Numbered from the stretch's first letter, positions 17,457 through 27,333 are shown. The stretch is 59,264 bases of DNA from Actinomycetes bacterium (GCA_025360225.1 JANYCN010000014.1:1-59264); one strand, 5' to 3'. The notes: generated by a model from the sequence alone, not told the origin. Numbers and translations are program-made.

Positions 17457-17516
17457 ACGCCCCGAAGAACGTCAGACAACAGAATTCGAAGCCGGCATAG
17501 TGCTGCGAGGAGCGTC

Positions 17517-18935
17517 GTGATCGAGACGAACGGCATCAACACGATCACCGAGGACGAGCGCGGCGGCACGCCACGCGACCTTTTCTGGCCCTGGTGCGCC
17601 GCGAACATCTCGGTCTTCGGCGTGAGCTATGGATCGTGGCTTCTCGGGTTCAGCGTGTCGTTCTGGCAGGCGACGATCGCCGGGCTCGTCGGGCTCGTGC
17701 TCTCCTTCGTCCTCGTCGGGCTCGTCTCGATCGCCGGCGCGCGCGGATCGGCACCGACGCTGGTGCTGTCGCGGGCGGCGTTCGGCGTGCGCGGTAACGC
17801 CCTGCCCTCGGCGTTCTCCTACCTGGTGCTGGTCGGCTGGGAGACGGTGCTCTGCTCCCTCGCGACGCTCGCCACGGCAACGGTGTTCGACCGGCTCGGC
17901 TGGGCGCACGGCAACGGCACGAAGGTCGGTGCCTTCATCGCCGTCGCGCTGGTCATCGTCGCTGCTGGCGTTCTCGGGTTCGAGACGATCATGCGCCTGC
18001 AGCGGGCGATCACGGTCGCGACGGTCGCGCTCACCGTCGGCTTCGTCGCCCTGACGCTCGACAAGGTCAACCTCGACGTGGTCACGAGCAAGCCAGCGGG
18101 CACGGCGCAAGCGCTCGTTGGGACCTTCATCTTCGCGATGACCGGTTTCGGGCTCGGCTGGGTGAACTCCGCGGCCGACTACTCGCGCTACCTGCCGCGC
18201 GATGCGTCGCGTCGTGGGATCGTCGGCTGGACGACCGGCGGGTCAGCGGCACCCGCAGCAGTCCTCGTCCTCTACGGGCTCCTTCTCTGCGCCTCCGACG
18301 ACAAGCTCGGATCGGCGGTCGGAAGCGACCCCATCGGCGCTCTGGCTGCCCTCCTCCCGACGTGGTACCTCGTCCCGTTCGTGATCGTCGCCGTGCTCGG
18401 CCTGGTCGGCGGCGCGGTGCTCGACATCTACTCCTCAGGCCTCGCGTTGATCACTCTCGGACTCCGCCTGCCCCGGCCGGTCGCCGCTGGCATCGACGGC
18501 GTGGTGATGGTCGCCGGGACGATCTACGTCGTCTGGATCGCGTCGAGCTTCTTTGGCCCCTTCCAGGGCTTCCTGATCACGCTCGGCGTGCCGATTGCCT
18601 GCTGGTGCGGCATCTTCCTCGGCGACCTGCTGCTGCGGAAGGCGCCGTACGCCGACGCTGACCTGTACAGCGTGGACGGCCGCTACGGCAGCCTGAACCC
18701 CGGCGCCGTCGCCGTGATGACCGGTGGTTCGATCATCGGTTGGGGCCTGGTGACGAACAGCTACGCCGACTGGCTCAGCTGGCAGGGGTACCTGCTCGAG
18801 GCAACCGGCCTCGGCGGGCGATCCGGCGCGTGGGCGTACGCGAACCTCGGCGTGCTCGGCGCGCTGGCGATCGGATTCGTCGGCACCGTCGCCCTCACCC
18901 GTGGGCGAGTACGCGCCCAGGAAGCGGCGAGCTGA
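17517..18935 (+). CDS. NCS1 family nucleobase/cation symporter (cytosine/purine permease-like)
   Basis: 472 residues with about twelve hydrophobic segments; an inner-membrane transporter. The N-terminal PRDLFWPWCAANISVFGVSYG and the GSAPTLVLSRAAFGVRGNALPS loop are typical of NCS1 cytosine/purine/allantoin permeases. GTG at 17517 is preceded by GAGGAG at a normal distance. The ligand is unknown; neighbours (MttB-type methyltransferase, VOC protein) would also allow an N-containing substrate. It is convergent with the FKBP gene. Confidence 0.85.
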   Translation: MIETNGINTITEDERGGTPRDLFWPWCAANISVFGVSYGSWLLGFSVSFWQATIAGLVGLVLSFVLVGLVSIAGARGSAPTLVLSRAAFGVRGNALPSAFSYLVLVGWETVLCSLATLATATVFDRLGWAHGNGTKVGAFIAVALVIVAAGVLGFETIMRLQRAITVATVALTVGFVALTLDKVNLDVVTSKPAGTAQALVGTFIFAMTGFGLGWVNSAADYSRYLPRDASRRGIVGWTTGGSAAPAAVLVLYGLLLCASDDKLGSAVGSDPIGALAALLPTWYLVPFVIVAVLGLVGGAVLDIYSSGLALITLGLRLPRPVAAGIDGVVMVAGTIYVVWIASSFFGPFQGFLITLGVPIACWCGIFLGDLLLRKAPYADADLYSVDGRYGSLNPGAVAVMTGGSIIGWGLVTNSYADWLSWQGYLLEATGLGGRSGAWAYANLGVLGALAIGFVGTVALTRGRVRAQEAAS

Positions 18936-18969
18936 TCCCGCCGACCGCGCCCACGGGGACGCGCTGAGG

Positions 18970-19338
18970 CTACTCGACCGCCAGCAGGTCGACGACGAAC
19001 ACGAGCGGCTCGTGCGGCCGGATCACGCCACCCGCACCCCGCGCCCCGTACCCCATCGCGGAGGGGATCGTGAGCTTTCGCCGACCCCCGACGCGCATCC
19101 CCTTGACGCCTTGATCCCAACCCGGAATCACCTGGCCCTTGCCGAGCTTGAAGGTGAACGGCTGACCGCGGTTCCAGGACGCGTCGAACTCCTCGCCGGT
19201 CGAGAACGCTGCCCCGACGTAGTGCACGGCAACCTTCGCGCCCGCCAGCGCCTCCGCGCCGTCGCCGACGATGATCTCCTCGAGCAGCAGGTCGAAGGGG
19301 ATGTCGCCCTCCGGCTTCTCGATCACCGGTCGCTCCAT
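18970..19338 (-). CDS. FKBP-type peptidyl-prolyl cis-trans isomerase
   Basis: 122 residues, one FKBP domain and no signal peptide. Family marks are VAVHYVGAAFSTGEEFDASW, PFTFKLGKGQVIPGWDQGVKGM and RKLTIPSAMGYGARG, ending with LVFVVDLLAVE. It catalyses proline isomerisation, here in the cytoplasm. The start ATG shares one base with the stop of the upstream helicase gene (TGATG at 19340-19336), so the two are translationally linked, which suggests a folding role in the same conditions. Confidence 0.93.
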   Translation of the reverse strand: MERPVIEKPEGDIPFDLLLEEIIVGDGAEALAGAKVAVHYVGAAFSTGEEFDASWNRGQPFTFKLGKGQVIPGWDQGVKGMRVGGRRKLTIPSAMGYGARGAGGVIRPHEPLVFVVDLLAVE

Positions 19339-20660
19339 CAGCCCCTCCGGCCGCGGTTGCGTGACGATCCGTTGAACGCCGTGCGGTTGCCACCGGAGGC
19401 CGGTGCGCCACCGCGCGGCGGTCGAGGCCCGCGGGAGGCTTGCGGTGCGGGTGCGGCGATTGGCGCGGGGGCAACGTACGCGGCGGGTGGCCCGGTAAGC
19501 GCGACGATCCGCTCGTGCCCTGGCGTGACCGTAGCCGTCGTCGGCGTGATTCCGGCGAGCCGCGCGAGCGTGCGCACGTCGGCGTGCTGATCGGGCAGCA
19601 TCAACGTGACGACGGTGCCACCAGCGCCAGCACGCGCGGTGCGGCCCGAACGGTGCAGGTACGCCTTGTGTTCCGCCGGCGGATCGACGTGGACGACGAG
19701 CTCAACATCGTCGACGTGGATGCCGCGCGCCGCGATATCCGTCGCCACGAGCACGCGGACGCCGCCGTTGGAGAACGCCTCAAGGTTGCGCTCGCGGGCA
19801 CCTTGGGAGAGGTTGCCGTGGAGCTCGACGGCAGGAACGCCGGCCGCGGTGAGCTGCTTCGCGAGCTTCTTCGCAGCGTGCTTGGTGCGTGTGAACAGCA
19901 GGCTCCGTCCCTCGCCCGAGGCGAGCTCGCGCACGACGGCAGGCTTGTCGGCGGTGCCGACCGCGAACACGTGGTGCTCCATCACGGCGACAGGGCCTTC
20001 GACCGGGTCGACCGAGTGGGTCACCGGGCGATCGAGGTAGCGCTTCGCGATCACGTCAACGCCATTGTCGAGCGTCGCCGAGAAGAGCAGCCGCTGCGTG
20101 CCCTTCGGCGTGCGGTCGAGGAGGCGCTTGACGGCCGGGAGAAACCCGATGTCGGCCATGTGGTCGGCCTCGTCGAGCACCGTCACCTCGACCGCGTCGA
20201 GGTCGCAGTGGCGCTGCCCTACGAGGTCCTCGAGCCGGCCGGGGCACGCGACGAGGACGTCGATGCCGCCCCGCAACGCGGTCACCTGCTTGACCTGGGA
20301 GACGCCACCGAAGACGGTGGTAACACGGAGTCCGACGGCGGTCGCGAGCGGCGCGATCGTCTCCGCGACCTGGTTTGCCAGCTCGCGGGTCGGCACGAGC
20401 ACGAGCGCTCGGGGCCGGCCAGGACGACGCGGCGCGGAGGACGCTGTGGACGTCAGGCGCGCGACGATCGGGAGCGCGAAGGCGATCGTCTTGCCGCTGC
20501 CGGTCTTGCCGCGGCCAAGGATGTCCCGACCGGCGAGCGAGTCGGGGAGGGTTGCCGCCTGGATCGGGAACGGCTCGGTGATGCCGCGGTCACGGAGGAC
20601 GGCGACGAGAGCTTCCGGAACGCCGAGGGCGTCGAAGCTCGCAGTGTTACTGGGGTGCAA
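19338..20660 (-). CDS. DEAD-box ATP-dependent RNA helicase
   Basis: 440 residues with all core motifs in order: Q-motif region (TEPFPIQAATLP), Walker A KTGSGKT at about 52-58, PTRELA, the DEAD box in VTVLDEADHMADIGF, SAT in RLLFSATLDNG, LVATDIAARGIHVDDV, and HRSGRTARAG. After the two RecA domains comes a short Arg/Gly/Pro-rich tail, likely an RNA-binding extension of the RhlE/CsdA-like group. It unwinds short RNA duplexes in ribosome assembly or RNA decay. The downstream FKBP gene is coupled. Confidence 0.92.
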   Translation of the reverse strand: MHPSNTASFDALGVPEALVAVLRDRGITEPFPIQAATLPDSLAGRDILGRGKTGSGKTIAFALPIVARLTSTASSAPRRPGRPRALVLVPTRELANQVAETIAPLATAVGLRVTTVFGGVSQVKQVTALRGGIDVLVACPGRLEDLVGQRHCDLDAVEVTVLDEADHMADIGFLPAVKRLLDRTPKGTQRLLFSATLDNGVDVIAKRYLDRPVTHSVDPVEGPVAVMEHHVFAVGTADKPAVVRELASGEGRSLLFTRTKHAAKKLAKQLTAAGVPAVELHGNLSQGARERNLEAFSNGGVRVLVATDIAARGIHVDDVELVVHVDPPAEHKAYLHRSGRTARAGAGGTVVTLMLPDQHADVRTLARLAGITPTTATVTPGHERIVALTGPPAAYVAPAPIAAPAPQASRGPRPPRGGAPASGGNRTAFNGSSRNRGRRG

Positions 20661-20705
20661 GGAGAACCTTCTGGTCGAACGACAACGGACTCATACTACC
20701 CGCAT

Positions 20706-21638
20706 ATGTCGGAACCTCGTGTCGGCGTCGTCGTCCTGCCCGTTCTCCGGTGGCCCGCATCAGGCGAGCTGCTTGCCCGGCTCGAGGCCGCCGGCCTCGC
20801 TACGGCCTGGCTTTACGACCACCTGACGTGGCGGGACATGCGCGACGGTCCATGGTTCGCGACGGTGCCGTACCTGGCCGCCGCGGCGACGGCGACGACG
20901 TCGATGCGCCTCGGCACGATGGTGTCGTCGCCGAACTTCCGCCACCCGGTGCCGTTCGCGAAGGAGGTGATGACGCTCGACGACGTCACGGGTGGACGGC
21001 TCCTCCTTGGGATCGGCGCTGGCGCCGGGGTCGCCGACGGGGTGGCCCTCGGGCAGGAGCCGTGGACGCGCGGCGAGCGGACGGGGCGATTCGAGGAGTT
21101 CGTCTCCCACCTCGACGTCCTGCTCAGCGGGCCGGCGACACGACGGCTCGATGGCGCCTACTACGCCGCCCGCGACGCGCGCTCGATCCCGGGCTCCTTG
21201 CATCATCCCCGTACGCCGTTCGCCGTTGCGGCGAGCGGTCCGCGCGGGATGGCGCTGGCCGCAGCGCACGGGGCGGCGTGGATCACGCTCGGGCACCCAA
21301 CCTGGCCCGACGATCTGACGCGCGCCGAGCACGAACGGATCCTCCGCGACCAGGTGCAGGCGCTCGACCGCGCCCTCGAAGCCGCGGGTCGAGACCCCGC
21401 GAGCATCGAGCGCATCCACCTCTCCGCGCCGAACCGCGAGCACCCGTGGGCAAGCGAGCAGGCGCTGGAGGACCACCGCGGCCGCCTCGGCGAGCTCGGG
21501 TTCGACGAGGTCGTGATCCACTACCCGCACCCAGGCTCGCCGTTCGTGCTCGACAGCGAGGAGCGCTTCCTCGCGGTCACGAGCACGGTCCTGCGGCCGG
21601 CCGGAGACGCGCCAGCCGCAGGACCACGAGGTTCCTAG
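20706..21638 (+). CDS. LLM-class flavin-dependent oxidoreductase (probably F420)
   Basis: 310 residues of a luciferase-like TIM barrel. Conserved pieces are LEAAGLATAWLYDHLTW, MRLGTMVSSPNFRHPVPFAKEVMTLD, GGRLLLGIGAG and RFEEFVSHLDVLL. Members in high-GC Gram-positives mostly use coenzyme F420, some FMN, to reduce or oxidise a small molecule. The ATG at 20706 is 45 bases from the divergent helicase start. Its 3' end runs just past the stop of the phosphoesterase gene on the other strand (overlap 21635-21638). Substrate unknown. Confidence 0.85.
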   Translation: MSEPRVGVVVLPVLRWPASGELLARLEAAGLATAWLYDHLTWRDMRDGPWFATVPYLAAAATATTSMRLGTMVSSPNFRHPVPFAKEVMTLDDVTGGRLLLGIGAGAGVADGVALGQEPWTRGERTGRFEEFVSHLDVLLSGPATRRLDGAYYAARDARSIPGSLHHPRTPFAVAASGPRGMALAAAHGAAWITLGHPTWPDDLTRAEHERILRDQVQALDRALEAAGRDPASIERIHLSAPNREHPWASEQALEDHRGRLGELGFDEVVIHYPHPGSPFVLDSEERFLAVTSTVLRPAGDAPAAGPRGS

Positions 21639-23092
21639 TTGCGCCGCGGGCGCTCGCCGGGCTCCTGCCTTGGCATCCGCTGCTCTGGCTCGGCGATCGG
21701 CTTCATCTGGAACGCCTCGAGCTGGCGCACAACGTCTGCCTCGTTCGGCGGCAGGTGTGGGATCATCGCCGCGTCCTCGTCGAAGTCGAAAGCATCAGCG
21801 AGGCTTCCGAACGTCTCGCGACGCCAGGCCGAGATGTTCGGCTCCTCGACGCCGAAGCGATCCTCCATGAGACGGATCAGCGAGGTGTGGTCGTACGCCT
21901 TCGACGCCACGAAGCCGCCGGCGCTGTACGGCGACACGACGATCGTCGGGACGCGGGTGCCGGCGCCGATCGGCTCGAGTCCGCGGCCTCGACCGATGTC
22001 GACGAACTCGTCCTTCGTGCCGGGCCTTGGTGCTGGCGGTGCGACGTGGTCGAAGAACCCGCCCGCCTCGTCCATCGTCCAGACGATCGCCGTCTTCTTC
22101 CAGACCTTCGGGTTCGCGGCGAGCGCCGCGAGGAAGCGCTGGAGGATCAGACCACCGAACACGGGCGGTCACTCGGGGTGCTCGGAGAAGATCTCCCCTG
22201 GGATGATCCACGAGACGTTCGCGAGCGTGTCGTTTCGGACGTCCTCGATGAAGGAGTCGAAGCCGGTGATCCGGCCCCGGTCAGAGTCGAACAGCGTGCT
22301 GCCCGGCGTCGCGCGCTGGAACTGCTCGAACCAGATCAACGGGTCATCGTCGTAGTTGTCGTAGCTCTGGTAGTTGCGCCACGTGACGCCGGCCTTCGTA
22401 AGGCGCTCCGGGTACGTCGTCCAGTTGAACGGCTTCGCGTTCGGGTTGTCGGAGAGGAACTCCTCGTGGTTGTTCCACGCCGGGCCACGGTTCGCGCCCT
22501 GAGGATCGATCGTCCCGGTCGTCGTGTAGAGCCGGTTTGGGTTCGTCGAGCTCATCACCGAGCAGTAGTAGTTGTCGCAGATCGTGAAGGCGTCCGCGAG
22601 CCCGTAGTAGAAGGGCATGTCCTTGCGGTCGTAGTAGCCCATCGTCCACTGACCCTTCGCCTTGACCCACTGGTCCATGGCGCCGTGGTTCCAGGCGTCG
22701 TGGGAGTCCGTCCAGCCGTGAGGCACGTCCTGGCGGTTCATGCCGCTGGTCTTGAAGGTGTCGAGGTGGAACGGCAGGAGGTAGCCCTCCTTGCGGGAGG
22801 GGTCAGGCTGCTGGAACACCGAGTGTCCGTTCGGCAGCTTCAGCGCGTGTCGGTCGCCGAACCCGCGGACGCCGCGCAGCGTGCCGAAGTACTGGTCGAA
22901 CGAGCGGTTCTCCTGGATGAAGTACACGATGTGCTCGATCTTCGAGAGACCGCTCGCACGCCGAGCGGCCCTGGCCGCTGCGGGTCGTACGATGCTCGGA
23001 ACTGCAGCAACGGCGGCCGCCGCTCCCGCTGCGCCGAGGAGGTGCCGACGCGAGATCGCGCCGGCCGCTGGGGGGTGCTGGTGGGTGTTCAT
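21635..23092 (-). pseudogene. Tat-exported phosphoesterase (phospholipase C/acid phosphatase family) with an in-frame TGA
   Basis: Full length would be 485 residues. The N-terminus holds a twin-arginine signal (SRRHLLGAAG) and Ala-rich h-region ending near AAARA. KIEHIVYFIQENRSFDQYFG is the metal-binding signature of the non-haemolytic phospholipase C family, with its Glu-Asn pair. SEHPE, WTMDEAGGFFDHV and ISPYS-like VVSPYSAGGF follow. Codon 308 (22171-22169) is TGA, and both sides remain in one frame (SEHPE, stop, PPVFGG). One nonsense change, or a base-call error, would explain it; the rest shows no decay. As read, it loses part of the active site. Confidence 0.75.
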
Positions 23093-23215
23093 GACGCCGA
23101 CCGTAGACCGTGGCGGCGCCGTTGTGGGTGAAGGAACGCGCCCCGAGATCGAGGTTTCACCGGCCGCCAACCTCGCCGTTACCGGCGCCGTGGCGGGCGG
23201 TCGCGACACGTCAGG

Positions 23216-23665
23216 TCACGGGTATAACGAGGCGCGCAGGTTCGTTGCGGACTGCGGCAGCGCGGCCGTGAGCACGCGCATCGTCAGCGGGAGATCACGC
23301 GCGTCCGGCTGGTCGAGCTCAACGAGGTTTCCGCCCGGGTCGGTCACGTACATCTGCGCGCTGCCGTCCGGCAGCAGCGTGACCTGGTCGAACGGCGGCT
23401 CGGTCGGAACGATCCCGCGCGCGACGGCCTGCGAGCGCAGCCCGACGAGGTCGTCGATCGTGAACGCGACGTGATGGTACGGAGCGACGACCGTCGGCCG
23501 CTCGAACAGGTGAAGGGAGATCGATCCCGCGCGCAGCCACGTGACGGGCATCCCGAAGCTCGGGCTCGGGACGACCGCAAGCCCGAGGAACTCCGTGTAG
23601 AACGCGACGGAGGCGGCCATGTCCGTGACGGAGACGCTGACGTGGTTGATCGCAGCAGGAGCCAT
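23216..23665 (-). CDS. VOC family protein
   Basis: 149 residues. INHVSVSVTDMAASVAFYTEFLGLAV opens the first module (His as potential metal ligand), VAPYHHVAFTIDD the second, and MYVTDPGGNLVELDQPD closes it with the usual Glu. Starts by ATG at 23665; a TTG six codons upstream is possible. No partner gene is evident, so a specific role (dioxygenase, isomerase or resistance) cannot be named. Confidence 0.8.
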   Translation of the reverse strand: MAPAAINHVSVSVTDMAASVAFYTEFLGLAVVPSPSFGMPVTWLRAGSISLHLFERPTVVAPYHHVAFTIDDLVGLRSQAVARGIVPTEPPFDQVTLLPDGSAQMYVTDPGGNLVELDQPDARDLPLTMRVLTAALPQSATNLRASLYP

Positions 23666-23792
23666 CGCCAGAAGGTATCGCAACGCTGCACTATTCCGCT
23701 TCCTGGATCGTCCTCAGACCATGCGGAGCGCATGATTGCCGCCCACCGCACCGTCTCTGTTGCGGGCCGCACCATTTGGACGCTGAGGCCGG

Positions 23793-24386
23793 TCAGGAGA
23801 GCACGGCCTTGACGGATGCGACCACCTCGCGCACCGTCAAGCGCGCCATGATCGCAGTCGGGTCATGGCCCCAGTCGGGCACGCCGACGGCCGTACCGTC
23901 GATGCCGACCGCGCGACACGTCCACAGCGCGCGCGCCGCGTGGAACGCCTGGGTGACGAGGATCACTCGACGCACGCGGTAGATCTGCGCGGCGCGCGCG
24001 CACGAGCTCCGGGTGTCGACACCGCCGGCGTCAACGCGGATCGCGCTCGCGGGCACGCCCGCCTCGCGAAGCACCCGCACCATGACGCCAACCTCGTCGT
24101 CGGGGGGCGTCGCGGCACCGGAGACGAGGATGGTCTGCACGAGCCGGCGCCGGTAGAGCTCGACGGCGGCGCGAAGCCGACCGGCGAGCATCGGCGAGGG
24201 GCCTCTCCCCCGCACCTCGGCGCCGAACACGAGCGCGACCGGCTCTGGCTGGTGTCCCTCGGCGCCGGTCGTGACATCGCCGTGCGCGGCGACGCGCATC
24301 CACGCGGTGGGCGCGAGCACGAGCAGGAGCGCGATGACGACGCCGATCGCCGACCGTCGGAGCACGAGACCGAACACGCCCGGCAC
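23793..24386 (-). CDS. SanA/YdcF-type membrane protein (DUF218)
   Basis: 197 residues. One N-terminal membrane helix (LRRSAIGVVIALLLVLAPTA) is followed by a DUF218 domain outside the membrane: VALVFGAEVRGRGPSPML, LYRRRLVQTILVSGA, AGGVDTRSSCARAAQI and VILVTQAFHAARALW. SanA relatives are needed for envelope barrier function and vancomycin tolerance at high temperature. The GTG at 24386 or 24377 is the likely start. The upstream DNA carries a 57-bp degenerate repeat and a MITE, so its promoter region has been invaded. Confidence 0.75.
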   Translation of the reverse strand: MPGVFGLVLRRSAIGVVIALLLVLAPTAWMRVAAHGDVTTGAEGHQPEPVALVFGAEVRGRGPSPMLAGRLRAAVELYRRRLVQTILVSGAATPPDDEVGVMVRVLREAGVPASAIRVDAGGVDTRSSCARAAQIYRVRRVILVTQAFHAARALWTCRAVGIDGTAVGVPDWGHDPTAIMARLTVREVVASVKAVLS

Positions 24387-24435
24387 CGTACTGACGATCG
24401 ATCCACCGTTACGGGTTCGCAACGAAGCCGTGATC
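24379..24435. repeat. 57-bp degenerate direct repeat, copy 1
   Basis: Aligns without gaps to 31528-31584, about 46 of 57 bases identical by hand count. The best-kept parts are GACGATCGA and CGCAACGAAGCCG. This copy overlaps the first codons of the SanA-type gene and ends 2 bases before a MITE. Function unknown. Confidence 0.6.
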
Positions 24436-24437
24436 TC

Positions 24438-24618
24438 GTGGTCTGATTGCGAACTGGCGTGGTCAGCCGACTGCCTGGACCGTCCTGCGCTGGCCGGCTC
24501 TGTCACCCGTCGGGTGGCACTGCCAGCCAGCTGCGGCGACCACGATCCGGCCCGCTCTGCGTGCCCGATCGTGGGCTTCCAGACACCCAATGACCATGCC
24601 ATTTGACAATCACGCCAC
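24438..24618 (-). mobile_element. MITE-like element, copy A (181 bp)
   Basis: It begins GTGGTCTGATTG and ends CAATCACGCCAC; the 29-base ends are imperfect inverted repeats. Reverse-complemented, it aligns along its whole length with the two flanks of 36114-36425, with about 19 differences in 181 by hand count. There is no coding frame of note. An internal hairpin (GTCACCCG / CGGGTGGC at 24502-24518) is shared with copy B. It lies between the permease stop (24637) and the SanA-type start (24386), which are co-oriented. No clear target duplication is visible. Confidence 0.75.
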
Positions 24619-24636
24619 GAGGACATGTCAGGATCC

Positions 24637-27333
24637 CTATTGCTCTCGGAGGACGGTGCCGAGGGAGAGCCGTTGCAGACGGCGGACGGCGACCAGGGTC
24701 GAGAGGACGGCGGCAGCGATCGCCGAGCCCGCGAGCAGTCCGAGATAGGGCCAGGGGATCGCAAGCGCGTCTGGTGGCGGGTCGAAGACGTGGGTGAGCA
24801 TGGCGGTGAGCATCTCTGCCAGGAGCAGCCCGAGCGCAAGCGCGAGCGCGAGCGCGCCACCAACGATGATCGCCGCCTCGCTCCAGAGGAACGCGGCGAT
24901 GTCGCGGATCGGTGCGCCGATGGCCGCCATCGTGGCGAGCTCCTGGCGACGCTCGGCGAGCGCGACGGAGATGAGAAGGGTCAGCGCGATCGCGGCGAGG
25001 ATGACCGCGAAGACCTCCTCGATGCGGCTGATCCCCGCAAGGTCGACGGTCGTGATGCTGGAGACGGTCTGGCGGGTCTGCTCGTCGATCGTCCGAACGG
25101 AGACGCCGCCGCCAGCAGCGATGGCGATCTGCCGTCCTGCGAGCGTCGCGTTCCCGTCGACACGGATGAACACGCCGTTCGCGCCGGCGCCGTGGGTCAC
25201 GTGGGTCAGGTAGGTGTCGTTGGCGACCATGAACGAGTCCTTCGGCGCCGAGGGGAACTCCTGCACGATCCCGACGACGTGGAACGGAGCGACGACGAAG
25301 GCGCCGCTGGCAGCGTCGAGGACGCGGAGGTTGACGAGGTCGCCGATGGCGAGCGCGTAGTCGGTCACCGTCTCCTTGGAGACGAGGATCCCGTCGGGCA
25401 CCGAGGCGAGGCGATGCATCAGGTCGACGGCGCCGCCGCCGATGAAGTAGGAGTCACGGAGCCTGGTTGCCCGGCTGATCGTTGCAGCGTCGATCCCGTA
25501 GGTGTCCTGAAGGTCGGGCCCGATGTAGGCGTAGGTGTGGTTGACCAGCGTGGTCGCGCTGACGCCCGGCACCGCCGAGACGCGAGGAGCAAGCCGGGCG
25601 GCGGATCCAGCGGGCGTCGAGACGACGACGTCCGCGCCGATCGTCAGCTGTGCGTCGACCCGTGCCTGCTGCTGGTAGGTGCTCGCGAAGACGCCGAGCT
25701 CGACGCCGAAGGCGAGCAGCAACCCGACGAGCACGAGGCCGCGATTGATCGCCGCGCCACGTCGTGTGACGCTGGCGAGGAGGAAGCCGCCGAGCGTTCC
25801 GCCGGTCGTGCTCGCGCCACGTCGCGCGAGCCACGTGATTGCACGACCGCGCAGGCGGACGAGCAGCAGCGTCACGCCAATCCAGAGGAGCGCCGGCGCG
25901 AACAGCATGTACACCGAGAGCGACAGCGTCGGGTTCGCGTCGGGGCTGACCACCGCCGCGAACCCGGTTCGCAGCGTGAACCAGTACACCAGGAGGCTCG
26001 TGGCGATGGCCACGAGATCAACCCAGAGCCGCTGCCAGAGCGGCGCTCTGCCGGGCTCGCCGGACGACCCGACGCGCTGGTCGCGTACCTGTCCCCGCCT
26101 GACCCCGAGGCTCGCGCCGAGGCGCGCCGCGAGGGCGCCAGCACACGCGAGGACAACGCAGGCGAGGATCGTCGCCGCCGCTCCGGCCGGACCCAGTCCC
26201 ACCGGTCCGTCGACGATCCGGGGCACGAGCGTCAACGCCGTCACACCGCCGCCAGCGCCGGCGATCGTGCCGAGAGCAACGCTCTCGACGACGGCGAGGG
26301 TCACGAGGTCGCGGCGACGGGCTCCGCGTGCTCGGAGGAGCGCGAGCGCGCGGCGGTCCTCCTCCGCCGTGCCGAGCGCGGCGAGATAGACGAGGCCGAG
26401 CGCGACGAGCGCGCCCGGGATCGCGAGCAGGATGTACAACGCCTCCGCGTACAGCGCGTCACCGGCGGCAAGCGTCAGGGTCGCGGCAAGGTTATCGACG
26501 AACTGCACCTGGCCGGGAAGGCTCCGCTCGACGCGATTTCGCAGCGAGGTTGCCTGCTGAAGCGCGCTTGACGGGTCGCCGTTCAGCGCAGACGTGTCGA
26601 TCCTCGCCTGCACCTGCCACTGGACACCATCCTGTGCTCCAGGGATGGCACCGGTGCCGATCGACGCAGCGGTGAGGCTTGGCAGGGCGGAGGCGTACGT
26701 CTGGGCGAACCCTTCGATCGGCATGATCGCGATCTGGGCGGGCGGCTGGGCGGGTGCCGGCCCGGCGCGGGGATCGAGCGGCGCGAACAGGGTGTTCGTG
26801 GAGGAGACGACGGCAACGCCGGTGACCTTGTACTGACGAGGGGTGGCGGTCGCCGTCGGGGCGAGGGACACCGTGTCGCCGATGCCCGCCTGCAGCGTGG
26901 CCGCCAGTTGCTGGTCGAGGACGACGCCACCCGGGATGATCGAGCCCTGCAGGATCCGGATCGTCGAAAAGCCGGTCAGGTAGTCGGCTGGCACCGCGAG
27001 AACGGCACCCTGGCCGGTGTGGATCGTGCCGTTCGCGGAGGCGTTCGTCGCAGACGCGAACGGCGCGGTGGCGGTCGCCATCGCGACCGCAACGCCGGTC
27101 TGGCGCGTCGTGCCGGCCGCGACCTGCTGCGCCGCCGTGTAGGACCCGACCGGTCCCTGCCAGGCGATCGACACGGCGGCGACGGCGTTGCTGGTCGTCG
27201 CGCGAAGGGAGTGGGAGACGAACACGAGCATCGCACCGAGCAGCGCGACGGCCGTCGCGAGCGTGACGATCCGAACGAGTCCCCGGCCCGGGGCTCGAAG
27301 CAGGCCGAGCAGGGCGTAGCGTGCGAGCGTCAT
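24637..27333 (-). CDS. Large FtsX-type ABC transporter permease
   Basis: 898 residues. One N-terminal membrane helix (IVTLATAVALLGAMLVFV) is followed by a long extracytoplasmic region (MacB-PCD-like, about 40-290). Next come three to four helices around 300-420, further helices and a second soluble domain (about 560-750), and three C-terminal helices with an FtsX-like LATMAAIGAPIRDIAAFLWSE segment. This double FtsX layout is typical of peptide or lipoprotein exporters and mechanotransmission permeases. ATG 27333 overlaps the upstream ATPase stop as ATGA. It forms an operon with two ATPases and a lipoprotein. Confidence 0.85.
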   Translation of the reverse strand: MTLARYALLGLLRAPGRGLVRIVTLATAVALLGAMLVFVSHSLRATTSNAVAAVSIAWQGPVGSYTAAQQVAAGTTRQTGVAVAMATATAPFASATNASANGTIHTGQGAVLAVPADYLTGFSTIRILQGSIIPGGVVLDQQLAATLQAGIGDTVSLAPTATATPRQYKVTGVAVVSSTNTLFAPLDPRAGPAPAQPPAQIAIMPIEGFAQTYASALPSLTAASIGTGAIPGAQDGVQWQVQARIDTSALNGDPSSALQQATSLRNRVERSLPGQVQFVDNLAATLTLAAGDALYAEALYILLAIPGALVALGLVYLAALGTAEEDRRALALLRARGARRRDLVTLAVVESVALGTIAGAGGGVTALTLVPRIVDGPVGLGPAGAAATILACVVLACAGALAARLGASLGVRRGQVRDQRVGSSGEPGRAPLWQRLWVDLVAIATSLLVYWFTLRTGFAAVVSPDANPTLSLSVYMLFAPALLWIGVTLLLVRLRGRAITWLARRGASTTGGTLGGFLLASVTRRGAAINRGLVLVGLLLAFGVELGVFASTYQQQARVDAQLTIGADVVVSTPAGSAARLAPRVSAVPGVSATTLVNHTYAYIGPDLQDTYGIDAATISRATRLRDSYFIGGGAVDLMHRLASVPDGILVSKETVTDYALAIGDLVNLRVLDAASGAFVVAPFHVVGIVQEFPSAPKDSFMVANDTYLTHVTHGAGANGVFIRVDGNATLAGRQIAIAAGGGVSVRTIDEQTRQTVSSITTVDLAGISRIEEVFAVILAAIALTLLISVALAERRQELATMAAIGAPIRDIAAFLWSEAAIIVGGALALALALGLLLAEMLTAMLTHVFDPPPDALAIPWPYLGLLAGSAIAAAVLSTLVAVRRLQRLSLGTVLREQ

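Noticed and set aside
23694-23723. Possible fourth MITE piece (CCTGGATCGTCCT and flanks)
   Set aside because: Only about 13 contiguous matching bases with weak flanking similarity; could be chance in high-GC DNA.
24637-26571. Long plus-strand open frame opposite the permease
   Set aside because: Low-complexity Asp/Arg/Glu-rich text typical of antisense GC-rich DNA; the minus-strand permease is well supported.
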